Source: Torymus aiolomorphi (taxonomy: Eukaryota > Arthropoda > Insecta > Hymenoptera > Torymidae). From it: a stretch of DNA of 64,000 nt. Position numbers and translations under genes: made by a program. Of the stretch, positions 25,301 to 37,700 are shown piece by piece; positions within the stretch are counted from its first letter, which is position 1; each line of letters begins with the position of its first letter. The stretch spans positions 68,631,529 to 68,695,528 of the forward strand of contig CM070873.1 of NCBI GenBank assembly GCA_036365515.1. The letters run 5' to 3'. Below the pieces are notes generated by a model, which saw nothing but the letters and a program-made list of their open reading frames with translations, was not told the origin of the DNA and ran no database searches.

Positions 25301-26307
25301 AATTTACATTACATAAATTAACCACTTTCCCATAAATACGTAACAGTACGATGTCGACCGGTAAACAAGCCGAAACCAACTTTGTCAAATAAAATCACTT
25401 CCCGTCTACGTAATCAGGTTGGCAGAAATAGAAAAACGGTAAAATCGATGTCGGGACAATTTCAACATTCGCCACTTATAGCGCAGTTCACTCTTTGCCT
25501 TTCAACTTTCAGAAACAATTTATCCAGTCTGTTCCCTTATAGGTTTCTGCAAATTCATAAAATTTACAAAATCATTTGCATAACACATACATTAACAATC
25601 TGATCGAAAGCAAGAACTGATTCCAGTACTCCGGGGATTATTTGAATTTTCTTGAATATCGATTGCTTTATAATATTTTTAGCCTTTTTTTTCATTAATT
25701 TGACGTAATAGTTCTAATACTTGGATGACACATTAACACTAAAACACCTCAAGTTCTTAGAAAAAACTTTCAATGTTATTACAATGATTAACTTCAACTA
25801 TATGGTATAAGATTATTACTTATAACTTGTTATCCATTAATATTGAGAAGAATTTTTTATTTACGATTAACAATAATTCTTACTGTTAAGTAAATGAAAT
25901 AATACTGTTAGCTTAAAAAGGTTCGCCTGCGCGTACGTGAATAATATATATAATACTTTTCACTCTTTACAAATGACGATTACGATTTGAATTTCGGAGA
26001 GATATTTACAGAGTACAAACGTATCTCATGATCAACGTAGAGTCGTTATAAGAAATGCCGAGAAGTGACTGCATCAGTTCTTGATCGAAAGCAAAGTAAA
26101 AAATAAAGCAAAGCGATTTCTCTCCACTACATCGTTATACAAAAAAACTCGCTACTCTGCTATCTCGACCCTGCCCTCTTCCGAAATTCGTGCCCTACCG
26201 ATAGCCAGGGACGAGACACACACACACATATACACACACAATCGCAGCGTGACGACAACGTCTCACGAGATTCTTCCCCAGAATAACAACCGCACGCGCT
26301 ACTTTGC
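22373..26307. other. Noncoding DNA, right part probably the 3' UTR of the RasGAP gene
   Basis: No coding-like frame on either strand. 22373-23300 is AT-rich intergenic. 23690-26307 has higher GC and scattered CpG. It directly follows the minus-strand stop at 26310-26308, with no splice signal needed, so it may be a long 3' UTR. Minus-strand AATAAA motifs occur, for example at about 23290-23285. A TGTAAATA (Pumilio-type) motif lies at 26010-26003 on minus. The UTR end cannot be placed from sequence. Confidence 0.45.
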
Positions 26308-26680
26308 TCAGCAAGACGAGCTTTTGAGCTCGGCGATGTCGGCGATGTTCTGCAGGAGGGTCTGCGCGTCTGTGCCGCTCGCGTTATTGTTGTTATTGTT
26401 GTTACTGCTGCTGCTGTTGCTGCTGCTGTTGTTGCTGCCGCCGAGGTTGGATTTGCCGTTGATCGTCGCGGTGGCGTTGGTACCGCTACCGTGGTGGTAG
26501 CGTTCCCTGAGGGTGCTTAATGCGGACAACAGTCTTGTATTCGACGACATGAGGCGCGAGTTGGCCGCGTCCAGGGCGGCTATCTGCTGCTCCTGCGCGT
26601 CGATCACGCGCTGCTTGTACGACAGCGCGGCCGACATCTTCTGCTGTTCGCGGCGCAGCTCCTCCTCCACAGAGATTAAC
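26308..26680 (-). CDS. raskol: RasGAP (raskol) terminal coding exon: coiled coil and C terminus
   Basis: Acceptor CTTGCAG/G; stop TGA at 26310-26308. It encodes [15 protein letters not shown], then [20 protein letters not shown] and a leucine-patterned stretch ending LRERYHH. This closely matches the DAB2IP C-terminal coiled coil, used there for self-association. It then has a Gly/Asn/Ser low-complexity tail from (GTT/GCT)n repeats and ends SSSC. The exon is in frame with 28855 by AG/G completing an Arg codon. Confidence 0.93.
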
Positions 26681-29600
26681 CTGCAAGGCAGAGATGAGTT
26701 TAGTCGGGGGTGTATTAGCTTGGAAGGGGGTATAATTGTTGCTGTAGCTGTTGTTGACTGGGCAATACAACGTGTAGATATAACGTAGCGGGGCTCAGCC
26801 TAACATACTGAATTGAATATAAGTTTGAGTGTCTTTGGAAGAGATATTTATTTCAAAGAGAAATTTATTTTTATTAAAAATTTTGCTCAAATATACTTTT
26901 ATTCAGAGATTATTGATAAATATACGTGGACATTTTAATGAATGGAAAGCTTGTTCGATTCGGTGAATGTTAAGCTGAGCTGATGTGTGATAACAATGAA
27001 ATATGAAATATGAAATATATGAATGATTAAAAAATGTTGTATTATGTATATATATATAACAAACGATCATAAATTAAATTTGAAAATATAATTTCGTTGT
27101 GAAATATGCTGTTAGATCCAGAATATCATTGATTAATCTAAATCGTATGGCTTTTGTGCCATGTCGTGATTTCCTTGATAATACGGTACATATTCCACAT
27201 TACGTAAATTTGCTAAAAGCATAATTACAAGAATGAATGAAAATTTTAACATTTCTATGATGTTAAAATTTTTCAAGGAGCTCCTAACATTTCGTTTTTA
27301 TATTCAACTTAGGAAGTTTGTAGAATTCAAAATTACTCTTTTAGGCAGCTCCTTTGGCTAATATTAAAATAAGTCTTACGTTATAGAAATGGATCGCAAA
27401 AAACTTATATAGTGCAGGATTACTTGTAATACATCAATTTGCACGCAAGGAAGCGCAACGAACAGAAAATCGAACAACCAATACAAAGTCATAAAAAGTA
27501 TCGTTGCACAAATAATATCGACTAACAAAGTGAATTATAAAACGGCTGACTGAAAGTGTGTTGCAGTTTTTAAAAATGTGTTCTGTGATAATGGCTAATG
27601 TCGATGAATATATGAGCAAAAAGCTATATGACAACATTGCGAATAAAATAAATGTAACTTGTGTGTATATATAAGTACAGGTTCTTACGTATCGTTTTGT
27701 GAAACGCAGAAGAAAAAGCAGTTTGGTGTGTTGAGCGCGTTGTGACTTGTATACATATTTCTTCAAAAAAAAACAATAACAAAAAATCAAGACGACAATA
27801 GTAAATGTATAGTCATGACAATCAAACGCTAAACACGTGACATAATAATGTATAAAAAATGTAAGAAGCTTAGAAATATATTTTGACTCTTACACCAAGA
27901 TCCAGATCAAGCCAGAGTTTACCACAAATGCAGCGGATAGAATGGACAGGAAAACATAGTCGATTAGATTAGAGAAATTATACTTATGTGAATTTCAAAT
28001 CTACTTTTGATTTTCAATATGGCTACTTCAAATTTTGAATAGTTTGAGTGTTTTTCTCTTTATTTTACTCTGGTATTTAAATCTTGATCGTTCGATGAAC
28101 GCGCGTGATATAATAAAGATTTTGCATTTGAAGCGTCGATACTTGATATTGAAATGGGGACGGGCGGTGATAAGTTGTGATGCGCGATTTCTCTGAACGG
28201 ACACAGACAGGCAAAGTATCACTATTCATTTCAAGTACGATAATCCCTTGCTTTTCACAGTAATCGTATACTGTATTGTTTTTCTATTTTTTCCAACTTA
28301 TCGCTCATTTTCATTTTATTGTTTGCGTATTATCGCTTTAGTACAAAATCAAACTATAATCACTTGTTGAATTTTCAGGAAATGTTAATGATCATTTTCT
28401 CATGACAAGAGTTTTAGTATAAATCAGTATTTTTAATAATATTATTAATCGTTTTAATATCTATATGATCATGTTCTACACATTTAGTGATTATTAATGA
28501 ATTTTGATCCGATTAAAGAAAAAAAAAACATAACTTGCATTTCTGAAACGAAAAAATATCACAAACAATGACACTCCTATGACCAATAATAAATATCACT
28601 TGACATTTTGCTTCAGGTTAGTAGGCATCGCAATGTAACAAACATCAAACAACCCACCAATTTCATTATTAGTACAAAATATATACTCGGTTAGCCGAAG
28701 GGATTCGGACTTTGAGAAAATGAACAGCGAGTGAGTATACAAAAGTTATATATCGTAGATTAAAAAAAAACAGGAGAGAGAGAAAAAGAGATAGGTAGAG
28801 ATAGAACATTGGTGCGATGGTGGATAAAGTCAGTAGTCGTCAAAAGATTAGTACCTGGAGATAATGCTCTTCATTTTGGAGTCCGGACCGACACCGTCAA
28901 CGTCGGCATCCTCGGCGGCGCCCAGCCGAGCGCGCAGTCGGTCGACGCTGCTCTGCAGCCTCTCGATTTCCACCTCATACTGGAATAATGCGAATAGAGC
29001 AGAGATGTCGTTTTGTTAGTTACAGGGTTAAAACCGTAGAAGAAAATAAATGATGATATGTGTATGATATGATATAGAAACACACTGTTTCGGAAAGTTA
29101 AAGTTAAGATACTGTTATTGACTGTTGTTAATAAAAAATTAGATTTCGAGATATCGAGACAAAGAACGATTTTCATTTGAAATATATACTTTTGGGCCAG
29201 AAAAGAGTAAGAAATTCTGACAAAAATTTTGAAAGATCAGAAAAAGACAATTTTTTTTTGTTTTATTCGCATATTTTTGAATTTTATCTCAGTACACCCA
29301 TCATGTTCGTTACCTGATCGATACTTCGATGGCTCCTGGACTTGCTTCGCCTCGTGGCGCAGCTCTCCTCCTCGCTCGTGTCCGACAGATCCCTCGTCGA
29401 GTCCAATGACAGCCTCCTCCTCAGTTTCGTGCAGCAAACGTTATTCTGCTGGTCGTTGTTACTGGGTCTCAGGGCAGAATTATTCTGCCTCCACGGATGC
29501 GTCGGCAGTCCGTTCCTCTGCAGGTTTCTGGCGTTCTGCTGCAGTGGCGGTGACGGACTCAGATCGACACCTCTGACACTTTCTACACCACCGTTGCTAC

Positions 29601-31724
29601 CCTCGCGTTCATCCGAGCTGGTGCTACCACGGCGTCCGTTGCGTCCGTGGTGATTGGACTCCATGTGGTAAACCGGGTTAGCGAAGGCAAGAGGCGCGTT
29701 GCCGAGGATGTGGGCATTGGCATTGCCACTGGTGAGGTCGACGGGACTGGAGCTCTGGCTGTACGCGGCGAAGCTCTGGTATCCCGATGAAGCGACGTTG
29801 CTGAGTTGAGAGATCGAGATCTGGGAGCCTTTTTGGGATTTCGATTCCGAGACCTCGTCGTCGGCGTACCTCAGGAGATCGGAGAGCTCGTCGAGGTTAC
29901 CGTTGGCCAGCTGGCCAGTTGTGTTGTTACCGCTAGCGGATTTCGAGTTGAGATAGCTGTTGTTGTTCGGTTGATGATTGATCGACAGAGTGATGTTCGA
30001 GCTCTGGTGATTGTTCGCATTTATCGTTGTCTTCGAGACGTTATTGTAGTTCTGCTGGTGTGTCTGGTTCGCGTTCTCCTCCTTGTGGCAGTGATTTCTG
30101 CTCGCCGACCTCGTCACATTGTAATTGTTGTGGTTGTAGTTATCCTCACACCTATCGTGGATATCGAGATTCTGCAACCTGGAGATATTGTGTCTGTGTG
30201 TCTGCGCCAGCGTGCCGTTATTCGACTGGCTGCCGGTAATATTGTAATTCGAGTCCTTCAGATTACTGTGACTCTCGGACCTCGTGGGACTGGTCGGATG
30301 GCTGGCGGTCTGGCAGTGATTAACATTCGCCAAACTGGCGCTCGTCGTCAGCCTATACCCTGGTCCGCTCCTGTTATTCGGAAACGCGTTAGCACGTTGA
30401 TGCTGTTGATGCTGTTGATGATGATGATGCTGCTGCTGCTGCTGCTGCTGCCTGGCGATCGGCGTTGGTGACCTCGAGATAAACGCCGGCGATTCCAGCG
30501 GGTAATCCTCTGAATTGATCTGCAGCTGCAATTTGCCATTTGTGGGTAGATACGCGTTCCTGGGCAACGTCGCAGCCCTCACGACGTTGGGGCTACGCGT
30601 GCCGTTGCTCGTGCTGTGACCCAGGGTATTACTCTGAATTATCTCGGTACTGTCGCCGATCGTGCCGTTCAGAGTGCTGTGGTTGCTGCTAAGCGTCGAC
30701 GTCGCTGAGATCGAAAGGTTCGTGTTACTGTTGGCGATCGTAGGATCGTTGTAACGAAATATGTTGTTCTGTAAGTTCGGGTAACGGATGCTCGAGGGTA
30801 CAGGACTCGGCACTGGTTGATCGAGCGCCTGGGAGATGCGGTCGAGGATGTCTGGTAAACGAGCCAAGGGAGAGGAGAGGGAGGACGCGGAAATAGCGCC
30901 CACACTCTCACGTAGAAGGGAGTGCAACAGAGAGAGCTGCTTGCCCAGGTCGATGTAGCCGTCGTACTCGAGGGCTGAGGTTGGTGCGTCCTTTGGCGAA
31001 CTCTGTAATAATTGTGGATTTGTTATCGCAATGCGAGAATTAAAAGCTTAATGTAATTTCGCGTGTATATTGATTCTCTTCAGGATTAAGTAAAATGAAA
31101 TTTGTTTTATTTTTAATAGAATAAGAAGTGTACTTTAATCAAAATGAGAGTTTATAATTTGTTCAGAAGCTAAGGTTTAAAATTGTAACATTATATACTT
31201 TCGTAGAATAAAAACTGGAGTACCGAAGAAAATGGAACTCTGAGAAATTCTTTAACACAAGACTAAAACGAGCGATAACGTAAAATAGCTATTTAAGAAT
31301 ACTCCAGCAAAGTTTTATGGATCGATATAAAATTACTCTGGAAAATATATATCGCGCGAAAATCTCTTAAAACTTTTTAAAGTGGAGCGCTCGCTCGAAA
31401 CTTTCGTAATAACCTCTCGTCGGCGGGCGAAATTATTACCTAGCCGGCTGGGCGGGCGAGCGGGCGCGCATACTTTTCGGTTATATAAGCCAGCCATTAC
31501 TCATGTACTCACGCTTATTAATTGCAAGAAGGTCTTCATCGAGGGAGCCTCGCGCTCCAGGACATCGTTCATGAATTCCATGAAGTTCTCCTTGCCCTGG
31601 AATCGCGTGAAGTTGGCAAGGGTCTGCAGTGTTTTCGCCACCAGCGTCAAGTTCCTCGCCGCCTTTTCGTTCGGGTATTCTGCAAGAAGAGCGTCCTCGT
31701 TCAATTTTCTCGCATGGAGAGTGA

Positions 31725-31760
<36 letters not shown>

Positions 31761-34700
31761 AAGAGAGGAAGAAGAAGAATAATGGTTATGCGGAGGGGAA
31801 ATTAAACGAGAGTGTAAAGTAATTGGCTCAGGGGAGCTTTGTCGTCAAAGGAAAAAGTGTGTCTTTTCGGCTGTAAAAGCAATTACCGCGCGGTTGCGTC
31901 GTTTTGCGCGCGAAATGAGGCTTATTAGAGGAAGGAGTGTCGTTGCGAAAGAACAATCTTTTGAGAATAAGAGATCGTTACAGTTAAGGTTTAACGATGC
32001 TTTACGGGCTTCGTAGTGCTATAGTTTTTAGAAAATTTATTGAAATTAATGATAAGCAACGGCTGCATAATTACATTATAGAAATTTAACGTTGAAAAAT
32101 ACTTTGTCAATTTATACGATGAACTATACCGCTTTATTAATTGTAAAAAAAAGTTAGTAAACTTTTTATGGCTACTAAAAGCCATACTAAATTTTGTTAT
32201 TACTTATTAAACTTAAATTCTTAACTTTGTGATGCAACTTATCCCGAGATTACATGCTTTATTTTTAATATCATACAATTAGGAAAAACGTTCTATGCAA
32301 TTTTCCCATTAAAATAAAACCGACTGTAGACCGTAACAGATTAAAACTAAAAAATATTAAAATTACAGTAAAATATTCGTGTATCTTTAGAAAAATCCAT
32401 TGACCAATAACACAAACTCACCGTGTGTAATATTAAACAAGGACGGGCTGAGAATCGCCGGGCACAAGAACCTGAGGAAAATCGAGGCGGAAATGAGATT
32501 GTCCGCCATGTCCTCGCGGCCCATCTCAGCCAGCCTCTCCCTGAAGATCCTGAAGCACTCCCTCAGCTCGACAGGGAAGTGCGAGTGACTCGCCAGTATC
32601 CTGCTCCAGGCCAGCTCGACGGCGGCCCTGAGGTTCTGCTGCTGCTTGTGAAGCGCGGCGACGGAGGCGACCTTCAGCGGGTCGACCTCGCAGTCGCCAC
32701 CCTCGACGGCGCCACGTACCACGGGGCCCAGGGTTTCTTGCAGATAGCGATCGCCTGTTAGCTTGAGGTAGGCTTCCATCGCTTTCGTTGCCAAGCTGTT
32801 GCCGCGGAACGTCAGCCTCTCGTCGTCTGTAAGAGCAGGAAGAAGGTGACGCAGCGTTAGCGTATGGTTTACCTTATCGGGGCGAAGCATCTCGGGTGCA
32901 GAGATGCAGGTGTTTCGGAGACCTGTTTTCGGGGATTAACGTGTTTAGGTAGTCGAGAGGTATTTAAAAATTAGTGCTTCTAAATTAGGAATAAGTTATT
33001 GGAATCCAAAACAGTGGGGGGAGGTATTTTATCAGAATGATAAAATGTTAGATGGGTATTTTCTCAGAAAATATACTATCGTTTAAAATATTTCCCGAAT
33101 CCGATACTGTAAATTCCGAACATGAGCTATACAGAACACACAAGGGATTTCTTTCGAAAAAAAAATATCAGAAAATTTTGCGTCTATAAAAATTAAAAAC
33201 AGATTGCATAAAATTATAAAGATACTTTTTACTAGAAGAATAAAATTCCGAAAAATATAGAACATTCATTTCTATATGATTTTTAGCTCATTTTTCGACG
33301 TTATAGCTTTTCTAAATCACTGCATTTTCTATAATTTAATAGTTAGGCAGAAATGGCATTCGAAAAATTGATATCGCATATCATATAAAAATAATTTAAT
33401 GAAAATACTATGACTTTCTTGCCAAATTTTTTCGAATTTTTATATATTATACATTTTTAAACATTCGGAAAATTTACCTTTTTATCATAAGATATTCTAA
33501 TTTATTTTTTTACCTTTCTGAGAAAATACCCATCTAACATTTTACCATTCTGATAAAATACCTCCCCCTAAAAACAGTAAATTTATCAAAAATTTATTAC
33601 AATATCTTAAAATTGTGTAATATGAATGAAAAATAATTAAAATAATTATGAAATAAAATAATTAAAACGTTGGGAAGTAAGCATTTAGAAATAATAAAAC
33701 TTATCCTAACGTAACATTATTTAAAATAAGCATAGAAAATCTGGTTTTACTTACCAATTCTGTGAATGTCCATCATGACCAGATCGGCGAGAAATTGCGG
33801 CGCCTGCTTCTCCCTCTGCATAACATTGACGAGAGCCGTGGCAATGTCCTCCTTCGCTTTGACGCCAATCACGGGCTCGAGCTTCTCGCAGAGGGCCGCA
33901 TAGTCGTTCTTGAGGTACTCGAGGAACTCCTGGTAGACCTGGACGGGCAGTATGTCGACCGACTGGAAGCGGCACTTGACGCGCAGCGTCGGCGGCTCCT
34001 TGAGCGGGCCCTTGTCGGCGACCACCGGGTACCATTTCTCGGTCAGGTAGCGCGACGTCACGTTGTGCACGGGTATGTTAACCGAGCCTGTGCGAAAAAA
34101 CGAAGAAGGAAAGTGGTATAGTGAGATTAGTGTATATGGTTAAATAGGTTTCCGGGCTTTTGTGAGAGTTTTTCGAGAGGAAGTTTGGGACGATTGGGCG
34201 CGAGGGTGAGTGATTCGGAAGAAGGGATTTGCGAGGATTTTGTGCGTGGTTGGAATGTTGGAGCGTTTGTGTGGATTGCATTAGAAGGACGTAATAGTTA
34301 GGCAATTTTAAAGCCTGCTTTCTAATCTTGGACGGAATTCTGAAGATTTTCAATGCGTCTATTGTTTTTTCTTTACAATAATGCAGTAAAGGGAAAAAGA
34401 AATACATTTTGAAATAAATTTTTATTTATACAAAGTTGACTACGTATCGAAAAACTTTTTATTTTCGCAATGTGTACATAATATATATATTGAAAATTTG
34501 TGTTTAGAATATAAATTAACGAAAACATAATGAAACCGAAATATATTTCTCTCGTTTCATACGTTTCTGTCGCTCTTCTCTAAAGTAACCTTTGAAAGCG
34601 CGTGAATGAGATTATACAAACTTTCTATGAATAGAAGAGGGATGGAACTTTTCCTTTTAAATGCGGATACACGAAAAACGCATTTTCCATTCAAATCAAA

Positions 34701-37700
34701 AGGGGACAGGAAAGTTTTCTTTGAATTGTAGAGAATTGTAGAAATGTCGCTTTCTTATAACTGCAAGATAGTTTTATAATTATCCTACACCAGCATTATC
34801 GATATCTTCTAGTTAACGTTATTTAAAAGTCTTTGCAATACATTAATAAATCTTCGCAGCTCAAATTCACGATTGCTTAAATTCAAAAAACTCTATTCCA
34901 TTTTTAACACAATACAAAACAATAAATCATGATAGCTAATACTTTATATCCCCACTATCCGGCCAAACGTCTCAAAACCACTCTGTACTGATTGAATGTT
35001 CAACTCCCGCGCTCGAGCGCACAAACTGTCCCATAATCGTAAATTCCTTAACCCATTGTCCTCCCTCTTCTCCTCTCTAATCAAGCGACGCGAGTCAAGC
35101 CGGACGCGATTCGATGCCACTCATCTCCCATCCATCCATCCGCATCCCTAAAAGATCTCTCCTCGGCGCCCGAGTACACGGGCATTTTCCCGCTGCCTCG
35201 TAAATCGCGTCAGCTAAAAAAAGCCTACTCCCAGTGCTCTCCTACACGCGTTTCCCTCCTTTATACATATAAAACCCCGGGGGCCCGAGTGGCACGCGCG
35301 CGCGCAGACGCAACTGGCCCCATTCGGTACGCAACAATACACACAGTCTCCCCTCCGTCCGTCCCCCTACACGCACGCTAAGATTAAGATTTACGAAAAG
35401 CGGAGGCGCAGGCAAGCGCGCGCAGGCAGGAAGGAAGAATGGGCGAGAGAAAGTCAATGGGAAATGAAAAACGACTGCATAAGACTACTCACCGATCAGT
35501 ACATTCTTGTCGCGCTTCTTCTTACGGTCGGCCTCGCGGTAGAGGTTCACCTGGATGGTATTGACGGCCGGCAGGTGATGGAAGTCGAAGCGCTCGCCCC
35601 AGAAGCACAGGTCGGCCTTGAGCTTGGCTGTCGTGCGGGCGTAGAGGGTCGAGTCGAGGCAGACCTCGCAGAAGTAGCGCTTCTTCGCGGGCACGCCCTT
35701 AGCCTCCAGCAGCCAGATCTGCAGCGAGTTGTCCGTGCGACGCGTCTGCTCGGCCTCCGGCTGCACGGATTTGCGCAGGCTGTGTCGGGATCAGAGAAAT
35801 ATTCCACATGAGAGATTTTTTTTTCTGAGTGGCTGACTCGTTGTATATTGTGGGATTGATGGTTTGATTATGGTTGTATGTGTGTGTTTTGTACGAAGAG
35901 TTTTTATGTGATAGGATTGTGGAAAAATTGTGAGAATTATATAAGGATTGGAAGAAATGTAGGGTGGGTAATTGGAGAGTTTGACGTTGAGATGTGACAC
36001 TTGATATTTAAGATATATACTTGGAGGCCTGTCGAGGGAACAAGAATTTTAATTGTAGGTAACAATCGTTTTTATTCACTATAAATATCCAATGCAAGTG
36101 AAACAATAATTAAAAGTTTTTTTATGGGGCCAAAATTTGGTATGCGAAAATACTAGTTATATTTTTCAAATATATTTGTTGCATACGTATATAATTGAAG
36201 AAGAATAACGTTGTCGCTTTTCTACCGAAAGAAAATGAAAGTAAAGAACATCGGCTTCGATTTGTAAAGCTGAAGTAGCCAAAGGCAATATTTGCTTTGA
36301 CGCCGCGTGCACAGCCGAGGAATACGTTATAAAAATAGTGCCTTCAATGCATCGTAAATTAAAGCTCGTACTTTCTAAAGACTAGCATTTTCCATCGCGG
36401 TGAGTATGTCTACCCCTTTTCTTCAAGATATACGTCGCTCATAAATTAGTAGCGCTAATAATGGTGCCAGTGGTTGTTGAATATTTTACAACTAAAGCTG
36501 CTTTTAAAACGGCAAAAATTATCGTAGTCTATAATGAAATCGATATATTTATGTTGTGAGTTAAAAAAAATAACGGCTTCTATGTACCATCTGATAATTT
36601 TACTGACAGTATTATTCAATACATTGACCTTATGAAACAACCGTCATCTTGATAAACTAAAGAGTGTCAGAAAAGAAACTATCGGTAATTTTAATACAAG
36701 GTCAGCTATTATTTGAAGATGATAATGCAGACTGGCAAGTCACTCGAATATTTTGGAAACGTCATGCGTCTCATTATTTGAAAGTAACTTTAATAACTGC
36801 GCACTGTAAAGAGCTTACTGTAAATTTTTTTCCCCCAGTCATTTCGTATGCATATTCACTACTTTTAATAATTTTTTTATCACAGTTATATCAAGCCGTA
36901 ACAAAATAACTTTCTACTAGTCTTACAGTATGACCTTGTCCAACGATCCCATGTTCAATTAGCACTGATATTCAACAAAATAATGTCAAGAGGTATATAT
37001 AGTCGTATACCATCTGTGGGAAAAGAATGCAACTCTGTTACAGTTTCTTGTCCGCTAATTACTCATAAATTTAGTTCAATGACAGTTACAGAACGCATAA
37101 AACACTATTACAACTACCCATCCTACCCTAATTACCCGCGACATTATCTCAATTATGAAATTCCTTCTCCTACATACATCATTACATCGACAGCATAACA
37201 GAAGCATTCCGAATTCCACTGACCTGTGCAGCCACTGTTCCCTCTCGTGTGCCGTCCTACAGCTGAAGTACTTCGGTCCACCGTTGCTGGGCGTCACCTG
37301 GAAGCAGTGAGGCCTGCCGAGCAGGCTCGGGTGGAGCGGCGTCACCGCGGCGAGGTCCATCGAGGTGACCGCCTGACCGCAGAGCAGCGACTCGTGAGAG
37401 CGGCAGCCCCTGAGGCCGCCCGGGCCGACACCCCCGAGGCCGCCCCGCTGCTTCTGTCGCTCGAGCTTCGTCACGCTCTTCGTCCTCTTCAGCGGATTCG
37501 ATCGGAACGATCGCTTCGAGAAGAAGTTCTGTGAGGAATGAAGAGAACAAGCGCTGGATTAGATCGGAGGAAGTCAACGTTTATAATGTTGTTGATTGAT
37601 ATGAGGGGAGGGAGTGATATTTGTTTGGGTAAAAGGTGTATGACACCTGTTTCCAGAGTATAAGGTATATACGATAATGTTCGTTGTTTTGGAATGCATG

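Noticed and set aside
29806..30471. 221-residue plus-strand frame
   Set aside because: Lies opposite the strongly supported RasGAP exon; a shadow frame made possible by its codon bias.
37257..37577. 106-residue minus-strand frame overlapping the PH exon
   Set aside because: It is the +1 frame of the PH exon; the frame giving PH motifs and correct splice phases is the other one.
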